Notes: generated by a model from the sequence alone, not told the origin. A DNA stretch of 7,156 nt from Candidatus Collierbacteria bacterium GW2011_GWB1_44_6 (GCA_000998025.1 LCJG01000041.1:1-7156), one strand, 5' to 3'. Positions 1 to 6,887 are shown, numbered from the stretch's first letter. Numbers and translations: made by a program.

Positions 1-322
1 GGATGACTTTCTTGGCTCAGCCTATGGTAAAGCCATTATTACCAACTCAGCCTTAAAGCTACTCCTAAAGCAATCATCTGCCGCTATCAATCAAATCGCC
101 GAGGTCTTCTACCTATCTCAAGGCGAAAAACAGCTCCTACTGTCTGCTGGTGTCGGTGAAGGTATTTTCTTCGCCGGTATGAACCACGTCGCTATCAAAA
201 TCATAGCTTCTGCCGACGAACACGCTTTGGCCACCAGCAAACCCGCCGAAATCCTCGAAAGAAAAAAGCAAGAAGGCATCCAAGCCGCCGCCGAAGCTGC
301 TTCACAAAGCACTACCCCCTAA
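1..322 (+). CDS. VirB4/TraC-family type IV secretion ATPase, C-terminal end (5' truncated)
   Basis: An open frame runs in from the left edge (first full codon at base 2) and ends at TAA 320-322, giving the last 106 residues. The sequence begins with a stretch reading FLGSAYGKAIITNSALKLLLKQ, followed by AEVFYLSQGEKQLLL, GVGEGIFFAG and an ASADEHALATSKP segment. This order (NS..LLLKQ, then F.LS..E..LL, then G.G..FFAG, then AS..E) is what I know from the C-terminal end of VirB4/TraC/ConE-type ATPases, after the Walker B and arginine-finger regions. These are cytoplasmic hexameric ATPases at the inner face of type IV secretion systems that energise assembly or substrate transfer. The Walker motifs would lie upstream of the window and cannot be checked. 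The tail is Ala/Gln/Ser-rich and looks disordered. Only three bases separate its stop from the next ATG, so the two genes are very likely co-transcribed and translationally coupled. Confidence 0.82.
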   Translation, partial: DDFLGSAYGKAIITNSALKLLLKQSSAAINQIAEVFYLSQGEKQLLLSAGVGEGIFFAGMNHVAIKIIASADEHALATSKPAEILERKKQEGIQAAAEAASQSTTP

Positions 323-325
323 CAA

Positions 326-2914
326 ATGGCTAACTACGATAAGCAAATTTATGATCTTGGACAAGTCCAAAACGCTTTAAATAGTAATTTGGAGAAACTC
401 ACCGAAAGAGGCCAACAGGATACCTTAAGTTGGTTTAGTGTTGGTACCAGTTACTATCGCGATTATTTCGATCAAGTCAAAAAAGTTAACAAGAAAGAAA
501 TTCTTTGGAACCCCATTCTCACCGAAGATCCATCAGTTAATTCGAAAAACTTTCAGCAAAAATTAACCTCTTCCGAAATCCAAACCATCATCAATTTTTA
601 CGAATGGCTCTCCAGACAACAAGAAGAAACTTCCGCCAAACCAGTCAAAGAAACCAGCAGTGTTCCTCCGGAAGTGGAGGCCATGGTAGAAGAATATCGC
701 CAAAATCAAGATCGATTAAACGAAGAAGAAATTGCCTCAAAGGCACACAGGACTGTTGCTGAGCAAGTCAAAATTGCTTTTTCCCATGCCAAAATCCGCG
801 AACGTGTATTGGCCAATCGCCTCGAAAGAGAAAAGGCGGGAGAAAAATTTCGCGATTCAAATCAAACCATAGTAGATCTTGCCTCTCCCAAAGACAAAAC
901 TATCGAAGCGGTTCTTGCTCCTTCATACAAAGCAGTAGAGAGGACTGCCTATGCCTATTCTGGGTTTTTTACACTCTCTCCGGAAATCCAAAAACAAATC
1001 ATCGATAAGGCAGTAGAGCTCAATACTATTGGCATTACCGATATCAATGTCGCCATTCAGACAGCTTCACTTCAACTAGGTGTCAGTTATCTCTCCTCAT
1101 CTTTCGTGTCCGAAGTCGCCGAAGAGTTAGACAATATCGATCTACAAACAAAAGAGCTTGAAGACAAACTATCCCAAAACGAATCTGCCATCGACACTTT
1201 GAGGGCCAAAGCCATTCTCACCGAGTCTGAACAGCAGCAGCTAAACAGGTTACTTCAGGAAAATTCCAGCCTCACCTCCAATCTAGAAACAACAAACACT
1301 CGTCATCTGGAGTTCGCCGATTCCCGGTCCGAAAGATTTGCCAAATATAATTCTGAAATAGACGATCGTCAAAAAAAAGATCAAGACCTGCAAGAATTAT
1401 CAGCCGCCGCCAACAACAAAATTTCCAGTATCCACAACACCCTCTTACAGCGGGGTGTCACTCCTCGTATCCCATCCGACTTGGACAAAATGAATCAGCT
1501 CGTAGCAGCACTTCAAAAAGACATCCCCGGTATCAATCAATCCGCCAGTTACGAAGGCGCTTTTTCAGCCGCCACCATCGGTGGTTCTCAAGGCATGGTC
1601 ATCCTGGCATACTCCAGAGGTGTCACAGGAGCCGTCCTGCGACAGGCTGAACGATTCGCCGCCGCCAACCCCAACTCCGCCACAGCCAAATTTTTAAACA
1701 ATAACCAAAAAGTTTTTCAGGCTGCCAGAAGATCCATTCGGCAATTAGAAAGTTCTAAATTAGGTAGCGATATTCTTCAAACCGTCAGTCGTGGGTATCA
1801 AGTTATTGGAATAGTTACAAACCCAGTCGGTGCACTAAAAAGCTGGGCAGGTAAAAAAGCAGGTGAACAGTTCCGCCAGAGAATTAGCGAAAAAATTGGC
1901 AATGTCGTCCTTAAAAATGCCTCCGAGGTTCTCTTAAAAGAAGGATTTAAAGATGGTGTCAAAACCCTAGCTTCACAAGCCACCGCCAAAATGGTTGCCA
2001 AAGCCGCCACTTGGGCCGCTCTCAAACTCGGTATTAGTCTTTCCGCAGAAACCCTCAATGCCATTTTGCCGGGACTAGGCGTCATTGTCGATATAGTGCT
2101 TCAAGTAATCATCTGGGTCATCGAAAAAACCATTGGAGCTGCTTACAACGGATTCCAAAACCTCATGGTAAATGTCTATGGAGAAAAGCTAAAAGCTCGG
2201 GATATTATTGCACCCATTGTTATCTTCGGTGGTGCCATTGCCGCTGCCAGCGCCTTCTTTCGAGGGGTCACCTTTTTCGGACGTACACTTCAAATTGCCG
2301 CCGTTTCTGCCGTTGGTATCATTATCGCTTCGGTTATCACCATGGGTATCTATACCGTCTTTGTCTTCCTTACCGCCCCCATGCTCTCCACCCTCGTCCA
2401 GCTCGATAGTGTCGAAAAAGTAAAATACGAAGAGTATGGTGCCATCGCCCAGCCCAGCAGCGATTGCGCCTGGCCGACTAAGGGTCATTATGCCGTCACC
2501 ACTGGCCCAAGAGGAGGTACTCACAGCCTCAGCCAACTGGAAGCCATCGATCTTTATAGCTCCAGCATCAACGGAACTCCTCTTCTATCTGCTACTTCGG
2601 GACAGGTTACTTACACAGGACCTTACAGCAACTACGGAAATACCGTCAAGATTCAAACCAAAAACAGCGCCGGCAGTTTCACTGTAATATATGGTCATCT
2701 TTCTGCCATCAGCGTCGGCAAGGGGCAACAAGTCTCTCAAGGTCAAAAGCTTGGCCTGGTTGGTGGTTCTGGAGGATGGGATCCCCATATTCATATGGAG
2801 TATGTAGGAATAAAATACAATCAGTGCCCTGCAGGAGGATTAAAAATTAAAGAACAGTGTTGTGCCTATACTGGAACCAACTGTCACGGCTTATGCAACG
2901 CCTTCTCTAACTAA
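326..2914 (+). CDS. Large coiled-coil membrane protein with C-terminal M23 peptidase domain (T4SS-associated)
   Basis: 862 residues, with ATG three bases after the stop of the VirB4-like gene; no Shine-Dalgarno is visible, so coupling is likely. There is no signal peptide. Residues 1-570 are polar and mainly helical, with a coiled-coil stretch at about 262-330 (many Glu/Gln/Leu). Hydrophobic segments lie near 579-599, 627-645 and 655-685. If these are three passes, the long N-terminal part is cytoplasmic and the C-terminus is outside. Residues 713-826 form an M23 (LytM-like) metallopeptidase: H733 and D742 (AIDLY), GTPLLSATSGQVTYTGPY, YGHL at 789-792, V..GQ.LG, and HIHMEY at 821-826. Probable zinc ligands are H733, D742 and H823; H821 and H791 are the likely catalytic histidines. 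M23 enzymes cut peptidoglycan cross-links. Next to VirB4 the natural inference is a cell-wall-opening, membrane-anchored component of a secretion or attachment machine, combining VirB6-like membrane and VirB1-like hydrolase roles. The VirB6 comparison rests on topology only. Confidence 0.85.
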   Translation: MANYDKQIYDLGQVQNALNSNLEKLTERGQQDTLSWFSVGTSYYRDYFDQVKKVNKKEILWNPILTEDPSVNSKNFQQKLTSSEIQTIINFYEWLSRQQEETSAKPVKETSSVPPEVEAMVEEYRQNQDRLNEEEIASKAHRTVAEQVKIAFSHAKIRERVLANRLEREKAGEKFRDSNQTIVDLASPKDKTIEAVLAPSYKAVERTAYAYSGFFTLSPEIQKQIIDKAVELNTIGITDINVAIQTASLQLGVSYLSSSFVSEVAEELDNIDLQTKELEDKLSQNESAIDTLRAKAILTESEQQQLNRLLQENSSLTSNLETTNTRHLEFADSRSERFAKYNSEIDDRQKKDQDLQELSAAANNKISSIHNTLLQRGVTPRIPSDLDKMNQLVAALQKDIPGINQSASYEGAFSAATIGGSQGMVILAYSRGVTGAVLRQAERFAAANPNSATAKFLNNNQKVFQAARRSIRQLESSKLGSDILQTVSRGYQVIGIVTNPVGALKSWAGKKAGEQFRQRISEKIGNVVLKNASEVLLKEGFKDGVKTLASQATAKMVAKAATWAALKLGISLSAETLNAILPGLGVIVDIVLQVIIWVIEKTIGAAYNGFQNLMVNVYGEKLKARDIIAPIVIFGGAIAAASAFFRGVTFFGRTLQIAAVSAVGIIIASVITMGIYTVFVFLTAPMLSTLVQLDSVEKVKYEEYGAIAQPSSDCAWPTKGHYAVTTGPRGGTHSLSQLEAIDLYSSSINGTPLLSATSGQVTYTGPYSNYGNTVKIQTKNSAGSFTVIYGHLSAISVGKGQQVSQGQKLGLVGGSGGWDPHIHMEYVGIKYNQCPAGGLKIKEQCCAYTGTNCHGLCNAFSN

Positions 2915-2915
2915 A

Positions 2916-3971
2916 ATGAACGCTATAACAAATTTTTTTTCAAACCCCAAAACCAAAAAAACTATATTTATTTCCTCGGGAATAATCGCTCTAATAATTA
3001 TTTATATTGCTATTAAAGTATTACCCGAAGCACAAACTCGTCAGAGACTAACCATTCCCGTCATAGTACCTACTGTCACACCTCAAAAACCGTTTACCCC
3101 TCTTGACACCACCAACCCTCACAACCCGGAACAAAAGCTGGTTTTTAACTGGGGATCCGTGTCTCCTACAATTCCGAACACTATGACAAACTACTCCGTC
3201 AAATCGCCATTAATCAATTCTGCTTCGATTACTGTCATTGCCAACAAATTAGGTTTTACAACTTTAGAGAGATCAACTGAAACAGACGAGAATTCGTTTT
3301 TGTGGATGAACGATAACTACAGCCTGTTCGGTTCTCCAACCCAAAATCAAATAATGTTTAACTCAGTCGTAGAATTACCTCAAAACAATTCTGTCATCAC
3401 CCAGGAAGAAGCTCTATCTATCACTAGGAATGTTGTCTCCAATTTATTTGGCGAAACAGTCTTATCCACCTTCAATCCCAATGCCGAAATAAAATATTTA
3501 AATCTCCAACAACAAACCGAAGAGGAGCCAATCGAAACCACTCCGGACAAAGCAAATATTATTAACGTCAACTTCCATCAAACAATCAACGGCTTACGCT
3601 TAATCAACCTCTCCAGAACAGGTGAAACTCTATCTGTAGCCATAGACACATCCAAAAAACTATATTTGCTCTATGTTCATGGAGGATATCTCAGTCTCGC
3701 GGAAAACGGCCAGTCAAGTCTGATAAATTTCTCATCCCTTATAGATACAGCTCCCACAAATGCCATAAGAATTAGCTACTCCAAAGATATTCCTTCTGAA
3801 GCAGCCTTTACGGAAGCCAGTATCGTGAATATCAATGTCAACTCCGTTACTCTCGGCTATTTTCAAAGAGAAGACAACCAGATTTTCCCCGTATTCATTA
3901 TCGAAGGACTGATGTCAGCTAAAGGTCTGAGTGAATATCCAGCCACCTACATAGTTCCAGCCACTCAATAA
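2916..3971 (+). CDS. Single-pass membrane protein of unknown function, extracytoplasmic C-terminus
   Basis: 351 residues from ATG 2916, which lies one base after the stop of the M23 gene. A GTG at 2862 would extend the frame by 18 residues inside that gene; I prefer the ATG because it fits the stop-start packing and puts a short basic segment (KTKK, 12-15) directly before a hydrophobic helix at about 16-33. This looks like an uncleaved signal anchor with the rest outside. A Pro/Thr-rich linker (about 42-75) follows. The remainder, roughly 75-351, is beta-rich and has no cysteine. It includes an EEALSITRNVVSNLFGE helix and a later NFHQTINGLRLINL strand pair, which faintly recall PepSY/FTP or YycH/YycI-like modules. 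That similarity is weak and I do not assign a function from it. Co-directional packing with the VirB4-like and M23 genes suggests an accessory, perhaps periplasmic or cell-wall-facing, part of the same machine. Confidence 0.8.
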   Translation: MNAITNFFSNPKTKKTIFISSGIIALIIIYIAIKVLPEAQTRQRLTIPVIVPTVTPQKPFTPLDTTNPHNPEQKLVFNWGSVSPTIPNTMTNYSVKSPLINSASITVIANKLGFTTLERSTETDENSFLWMNDNYSLFGSPTQNQIMFNSVVELPQNNSVITQEEALSITRNVVSNLFGETVLSTFNPNAEIKYLNLQQQTEEEPIETTPDKANIINVNFHQTINGLRLINLSRTGETLSVAIDTSKKLYLLYVHGGYLSLAENGQSSLINFSSLIDTAPTNAIRISYSKDIPSEAAFTEASIVNINVNSVTLGYFQREDNQIFPVFIIEGLMSAKGLSEYPATYIVPATQ

Positions 3972-4006
3972 TCCAAATTAATCACCTGAAATCTGATAGC
4001 TGAGAT

Positions 4007-5119
4007 CTAATTTTGTGTCCTCACCGGCATTATGACCTGTACCCATCCGTCATTGTCTTCCCTTTTGAACACACTGGGTTTCAGTTCACCTTCCGTTTCC
4101 CAAACTACTCTCTCTACGTTATTAACTGCCAAGTAATCCAACAGATACCTTGCATTAAATGCAACAGTAAGACCTTCACCTTCGACTTCTGCTTCCAGTT
4201 CAGATGAATTACTTCCCAGCTGGCTACTTTCAGCCTTAATAATCAACTTCTCGCCTTCGATTATCATTTTCACAATGTTGGCATTGTCTCGTGCAAACAG
4301 ATTGGCCCTTTTGACGGCTTCCAATAGCTCTTCCCTGTTAAAGACGGCCTTTGTTGAATAAGTATTCGGCATAATTTGTTGGTAAGGCGGAAACTCTCCT
4401 GCAATCAGCCTGGAAGAAACTTCCATGTCTGTAATGGTAAATATTACTTGCTGATTCTCCTTGTCAAATTCCACCCCAAAAGAATCCTCACCTGTTTCAC
4501 CTAGAACCTTAGAGATTTCCGAAAGCGATCTGGCAGGAAGAATAAAACGGGTGTCTTTTTCTATGCCGGATTTTGCCACCTCCAACTTGTCTACGCTAAG
4601 TCTATAACCATCCGTTGCGGCCAATACCGATCTCTTCTCAGATAGCTCCCATAGGACTCCTGTCAATACTGGCCTGGTATCGTCTCTGGCTGCCGAAATA
4701 CATACCCTATCCATCTTTTGCCGAAATTCTCCACTTTTTAGAGTTAATTGAATCTTCTTAGCTCTAGGGATACTTGGAAAATCCTCTGCACTTTGCCCCA
4801 TGATTTCTGAGCTAATCCCCTTCGCTTCAATTTTTAAAGTTTCTTTATTGGCGGAAAGTTCCACCACTCCTATAGGTAAACTTGCCACTAATTCCGAAAA
4901 TAATTTGGCGGGAACCACCATCTCACCCTCTTCTTCGATTTTCGCCGGAAGCCGAACCCAAAAACTCACCTCCAAGTCTGTCGATACCAAATTGACTTCG
5001 TCTTTGGTCACCCTTAAAAGCATTCCTGAAAGTATCGGAAGTTGAGGCCTAGAGCCAATTCCCCTATTGACAATCCCCAAATATTTTTTTAAGTCAGTTG
5101 ATTGAACAGTTATCTTCAT
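4007..5119 (-). CDS. dnaN: DNA polymerase III beta subunit (sliding clamp)
   Basis: 370 residues, the usual length, encoded leftward from ATG (5117-5119) to TAG (4007-4009). DnaN dimerises into a ring around DNA and tethers polymerase III and many partners. Three repeated clamp folds fit the length (about 1-120, 125-250, 255-370). Family landmarks are the MKITVQ start, SRPQLPILSG (23-32), TDLE (47-50), EDFP (112-115), RPVLTGVL (149-156), ATDGYRLS (168-175), GEFPPYQQIMP (241-251), FNARYLLDYL (321-330) and the terminal MPVR (364-367). The final MPVR is extended by TQN, whereas many clamps stop at MPMRL or similar. An upstream ATG 10 bases before is out of frame. No Shine-Dalgarno is evident. 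It lies downstream of dnaA in the same direction, separated by the putative origin, and converges on the secretion-type operon. Confidence 0.97.
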   Translation of the reverse strand: MKITVQSTDLKKYLGIVNRGIGSRPQLPILSGMLLRVTKDEVNLVSTDLEVSFWVRLPAKIEEEGEMVVPAKLFSELVASLPIGVVELSANKETLKIEAKGISSEIMGQSAEDFPSIPRAKKIQLTLKSGEFRQKMDRVCISAARDDTRPVLTGVLWELSEKRSVLAATDGYRLSVDKLEVAKSGIEKDTRFILPARSLSEISKVLGETGEDSFGVEFDKENQQVIFTITDMEVSSRLIAGEFPPYQQIMPNTYSTKAVFNREELLEAVKRANLFARDNANIVKMIIEGEKLIIKAESSQLGSNSSELEAEVEGEGLTVAFNARYLLDYLAVNNVERVVWETEGELKPSVFKREDNDGWVQVIMPVRTQN

Positions 5120-5171
5120 TGATTTTCATTGTATATGTATTTTCTTTTTGTAACCTCTATCATTCCGAATC

Positions 5172-5203
5172 CTTATTATTTATATATTTATCTTAAATAT
5201 AAA
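5172..5203. other. AT-rich DNA unwinding element candidate
   Basis: This segment is almost entirely A and T, with only two C and no G, and includes TTATTTATATATTTATC. It directly adjoins the trio tract, on the side away from the DnaA boxes, which is where the first strand opening is expected in a basal unwinding system. Function is inferred from position and composition. Confidence 0.6.
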
Positions 5204-5226
5204 TAGTAGTTGTTAGTAGTAAGTAG
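5204..5226 (+). promoter_or_regulatory. DnaA-trio-like tract
   Basis: The + strand reads TAG TAG TTG T TAG TAG T AAG TAG, ending immediately before the DnaA box at 5227. In B. subtilis the DnaA-trio is a repeated 3'-GAT-5' type element (5'-TAG-3' on that strand) lying between the boxes and the unwinding region, where the DnaA filament engages single-stranded DNA. Strand, repeat unit and adjacency all agree here, although single-base slips interrupt the phase twice and the box-trio spacer is essentially absent. Confidence 0.65.
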
Positions 5227-5243
5227 CGTGGATAAGTTGATAA
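5227..5243 (-). promoter_or_regulatory. Tandem DnaA boxes beside the trio tract
   Basis: CGTGGATAA (5227-5235) is the complement of TTATCCACG, 8 of 9 to TTATCCACA. AGTTGATAA (5235-5243) is a weaker 7 of 9 match in the same orientation, offset by eight bases. A strong plus weak pair in one orientation abutting trios resembles the B. subtilis box 6/7 arrangement that nucleates unwinding. Confidence 0.65.
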
Positions 5244-5443
5244 CCGAAGCTGGTCGGAGCTCAAATTCCTTGTTATTAAGTTGCTTAAGTCGCGTATACC
5301 CACCCTTTTACCTAATTACATGAACTCTTCACGGGTAATATAGAACTAACAAGTCATATTTTCTGTGGACTACAATCTGAATATCTTTCTTAGTAATCCA
5401 CCTTAATGATTAATGACATATTTGTTCTACACATTATCAGTAG

Positions 5444-5487
5444 ATATTCACATCACGTGGACAACGTGTGGATATTTAGGTGAATAA
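5444..5487. promoter_or_regulatory. DnaA box cluster at the end of dnaA
   Basis: Three same-orientation 9-mers are spaced 11 and 12 bases apart: CGTGGACAA (5456-5464, 7/9), TGTGGATAT (5467-5475, 8/9) and GGTGAATAA (5479-5487, 8/9 to the complement of TTATNCACA). A fourth, opposite-facing site is ATATTCACA (5444-5452, 8/9 to TTATTCACA). The last 9-mer covers the final coding bases of dnaA. Spacing close to one helical turn would place bound DnaA on one face of the helix. Confidence 0.55.
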
Positions 5488-6855
5488 CGCCGATTTTACC
5501 GCCATTACTTTTCGCCTGAGATCCATGTTTTCCTCTATTTGATCCTCCATTTTTTCGACCGCATGCATTACTGTCGTGTGATCTCTGCCCCCCATTAGCT
5601 CGGCAACGACGGTCAGATTTAGCCCTAGGGTGACCCTTAGAAGATACATGGTAATATGTCTAGCTACCACCAAATCTGCTTTCCTACTTGTTCCCAGTAA
5701 ATCTTTATTTCTAAAGTCAAAATACTTTGCAACCGTTGAGATAACCTTGATCGGCCTCACTTTTGTCGACTTGACAGAGTCAGCCGGCAAGCCCATGGTT
5801 TTTTGCACCATTTCTTTTGTCAGGATTCCACCTTCAATCGTCGCTCTGGTTGCCAGGTTCATAAAGATTCCCTCAAGCTCACGAGCGTTAGTAGTATATG
5901 TGTTGGCAATTAGCTCAAAGGCCCCCCCCTCAACCTCGGCATGCAGATCTATCGCTCTCTGTTTGATAATCGCCAGCCTCATTTCAAAATCAGGCAGTCC
6001 AATATCTACCATCATTCCACCTTGAAATCTACTCCGAAGTCTGTCTTCTAGACCTACAATCTCCTCCGGTTTTCGGTCGCTGGTCATCACTATTTGTGCC
6101 TGTTTGTTCGTCAGTTCATTAAACGTATGAAAAAATTCCTCCTGAGTTTGTTCTTTCCCTCCAAAAAATTGTACGTCATCAATTAGCAGCGCCCCCACTT
6201 GTCGGTACTTTTTCTTAAAGGCATCCGTCATCTTGGATTTGAATGATCCCACAAAATCATTAATAAACTGTTCACTGGTGATGCAAACTACTTTTCCCAC
6301 CCCCTTCTTAACCAGCTCATGTCCTACCGCGTGCATCAGGTGAGTTTTCCCTACTCCGACGCCGCCATAGATAAACAAGGGGTTATGTCTGGTTCCAGGA
6401 TAATCTACGACAGCCTTCCCTGCTGCAAAGGCCAGCCTATTCGAGCTACCTACCATGTAGGACTCAAAAGTGTATCTGGTATTTAGGTTTGTTCCAGTTT
6501 GCTTGTTTTCTTCTGGAGGAGCAAATAAACCTATTCTTGCTTCCTCTACTTGACTGTTTACAACTTCTTTCTTGGGTCTCTTATCTTCCTTATTAGCTTC
6601 TACGATCACCAAGGCCACATCACACCGCTTCTGTGAGATTTTCTCAGCCGCCTGTTTGATAAGACTATAGTACTTGGTCTCTATCGTGTGACTTAGGAAT
6701 ATGGAAGGCGCCGCCAACTCCATAATAATTCTCTCTCCATCTATCGGAGTAACTGATCTCACAAAACAAGGTTTGATAAAGCCTGCAAAGCTAGCGGGAG
6801 ACATGGAGACGCCAAGTTCTCCGCAAATGCCATGCCATAATTTCTCACTGTCCAT
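5476..6855 (-). CDS. dnaA: Chromosomal replication initiator protein DnaA
   Basis: 459 residues from ATG 6853-6855 to TAA 5476-5478. DnaA binds origin boxes, forms ATP-dependent filaments and opens oriC. Domain I (1 to about 85) starts with SEKLW, as in the family. A charged linker follows, then the AAA+ domain III (about 125-341) with Walker A GGVGVGKT (164-171), Walker B LLIDD (223-227), sensor 1 MTSDR (257-261), arginine finger R276 in RLRSRF and sensor 2 R325 in ARELEG. Domain IV (about 356-459) carries the box-recognition signature GGRDHTTVMHAVEKM (422-436). An in-frame ATG at 6880-6882 would add nine residues (MWISSENES). I prefer the inner start because LW then falls at residues 6-7, as in other DnaA proteins, and because the outer ATG lies inside a perfect DnaA box. 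The outer ATG does have a GGGGG run eight bases upstream, so it is not excluded. A G8 run interrupts no frame. Confidence 0.97.
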   Translation of the reverse strand: MDSEKLWHGICGELGVSMSPASFAGFIKPCFVRSVTPIDGERIIMELAAPSIFLSHTIETKYYSLIKQAAEKISQKRCDVALVIVEANKEDKRPKKEVVNSQVEEARIGLFAPPEENKQTGTNLNTRYTFESYMVGSSNRLAFAAGKAVVDYPGTRHNPLFIYGGVGVGKTHLMHAVGHELVKKGVGKVVCITSEQFINDFVGSFKSKMTDAFKKKYRQVGALLIDDVQFFGGKEQTQEEFFHTFNELTNKQAQIVMTSDRKPEEIVGLEDRLRSRFQGGMMVDIGLPDFEMRLAIIKQRAIDLHAEVEGGAFELIANTYTTNARELEGIFMNLATRATIEGGILTKEMVQKTMGLPADSVKSTKVRPIKVISTVAKYFDFRNKDLLGTSRKADLVVARHITMYLLRVTLGLNLTVVAELMGGRDHTTVMHAVEKMEDQIEENMDLRRKVMAVKSALFT

Positions 6856-6872
6856 GGACTCATTCTCACTAC

Positions 6873-6881
6873 TTATCCACA
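6873..6881 (+). promoter_or_regulatory. dnaA: Perfect consensus DnaA box at the dnaA 5' end
   Basis: TTATCCACA matches the classical consensus at all nine positions and is the only perfect box found in the window. It lies 17 bases upstream of the preferred dnaA start and overlaps the alternative ATG. A degenerate copy, TTATACAAC, follows at 6883-6891. DnaA bound here would cover the dnaA transcription or translation start region, consistent with the known autorepression of dnaA in other bacteria. Confidence 0.7.
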
Positions 6882-6887
6882 TTTATA
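6882..6887 (-). promoter_or_regulatory. dnaA: Possible dnaA -10 element
   Basis: The minus strand reads TATAAA here, ending directly before the DnaA box. A start about seven bases downstream would give a leader of roughly 20 bases to the ATG at 6855, similar to the short leader inferred for rpmH. No good -35 hexamer lies 16-18 bases upstream, so this is tentative. Confidence 0.35.

Larger units (their letters stand above)
5120..5475. other. Putative chromosomal replication origin (oriC), dnaA-dnaN intergenic region
   Basis: This 356-bp stretch has no plausible gene. From the dnaN side it contains an AT-rich segment (about 5172-5203), a TAG-rich trio tract (5204-5226), two abutting DnaA-box-like 9-mers (5227-5235 and 5235-5243), a spacer with a weaker box-like site (TGTGGACTA, 5364-5372), and a cluster near the end of dnaA (5444-5475, continuing to 5487). 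The layout matches what is known for Bacillus subtilis, where boxes and trios lie between dnaA and dnaN and unwinding occurs on the dnaN side. The individual elements are seen in the sequence; assignment as the working origin is inference. Confidence 0.82.

Noticed and set aside
2189..2536. 115-codon open frame opposite the M23 gene
   Set aside because: Its Gly/Asp/Asn-rich product is the complement of the hydrophobic membrane segments; not a gene.
2862..2915. GTG start that would extend the 351-residue protein by 18 residues into the M23 gene
   Set aside because: The added residues carry no recognisable signal, and the ATG at 2916 fits the tight stop-start spacing and places KTKK directly before the membrane helix.
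2933..2940. T8 run just after the M23 gene, resembling a terminator tail
   Set aside because: No GC-rich stem precedes it, and it codes for Phe-Phe within the next gene.
3991..4006. ATCT...AGAT hairpin between the convergent genes as a terminator
   Set aside because: The stem is only four A/T-rich pairs with an eight-base loop; too weak to support.
5117..5130. Upstream ATG ten bases before the dnaN start
   Set aside because: It is out of frame with the clamp, and the downstream ATG gives the canonical MKITVQ N-terminus.
5630..6025. 131-codon open frame opposite dnaA
   Set aside because: It lies wholly within the well-supported AAA+ and domain III/IV coding region on the other strand and its product resembles nothing; an antisense shadow.
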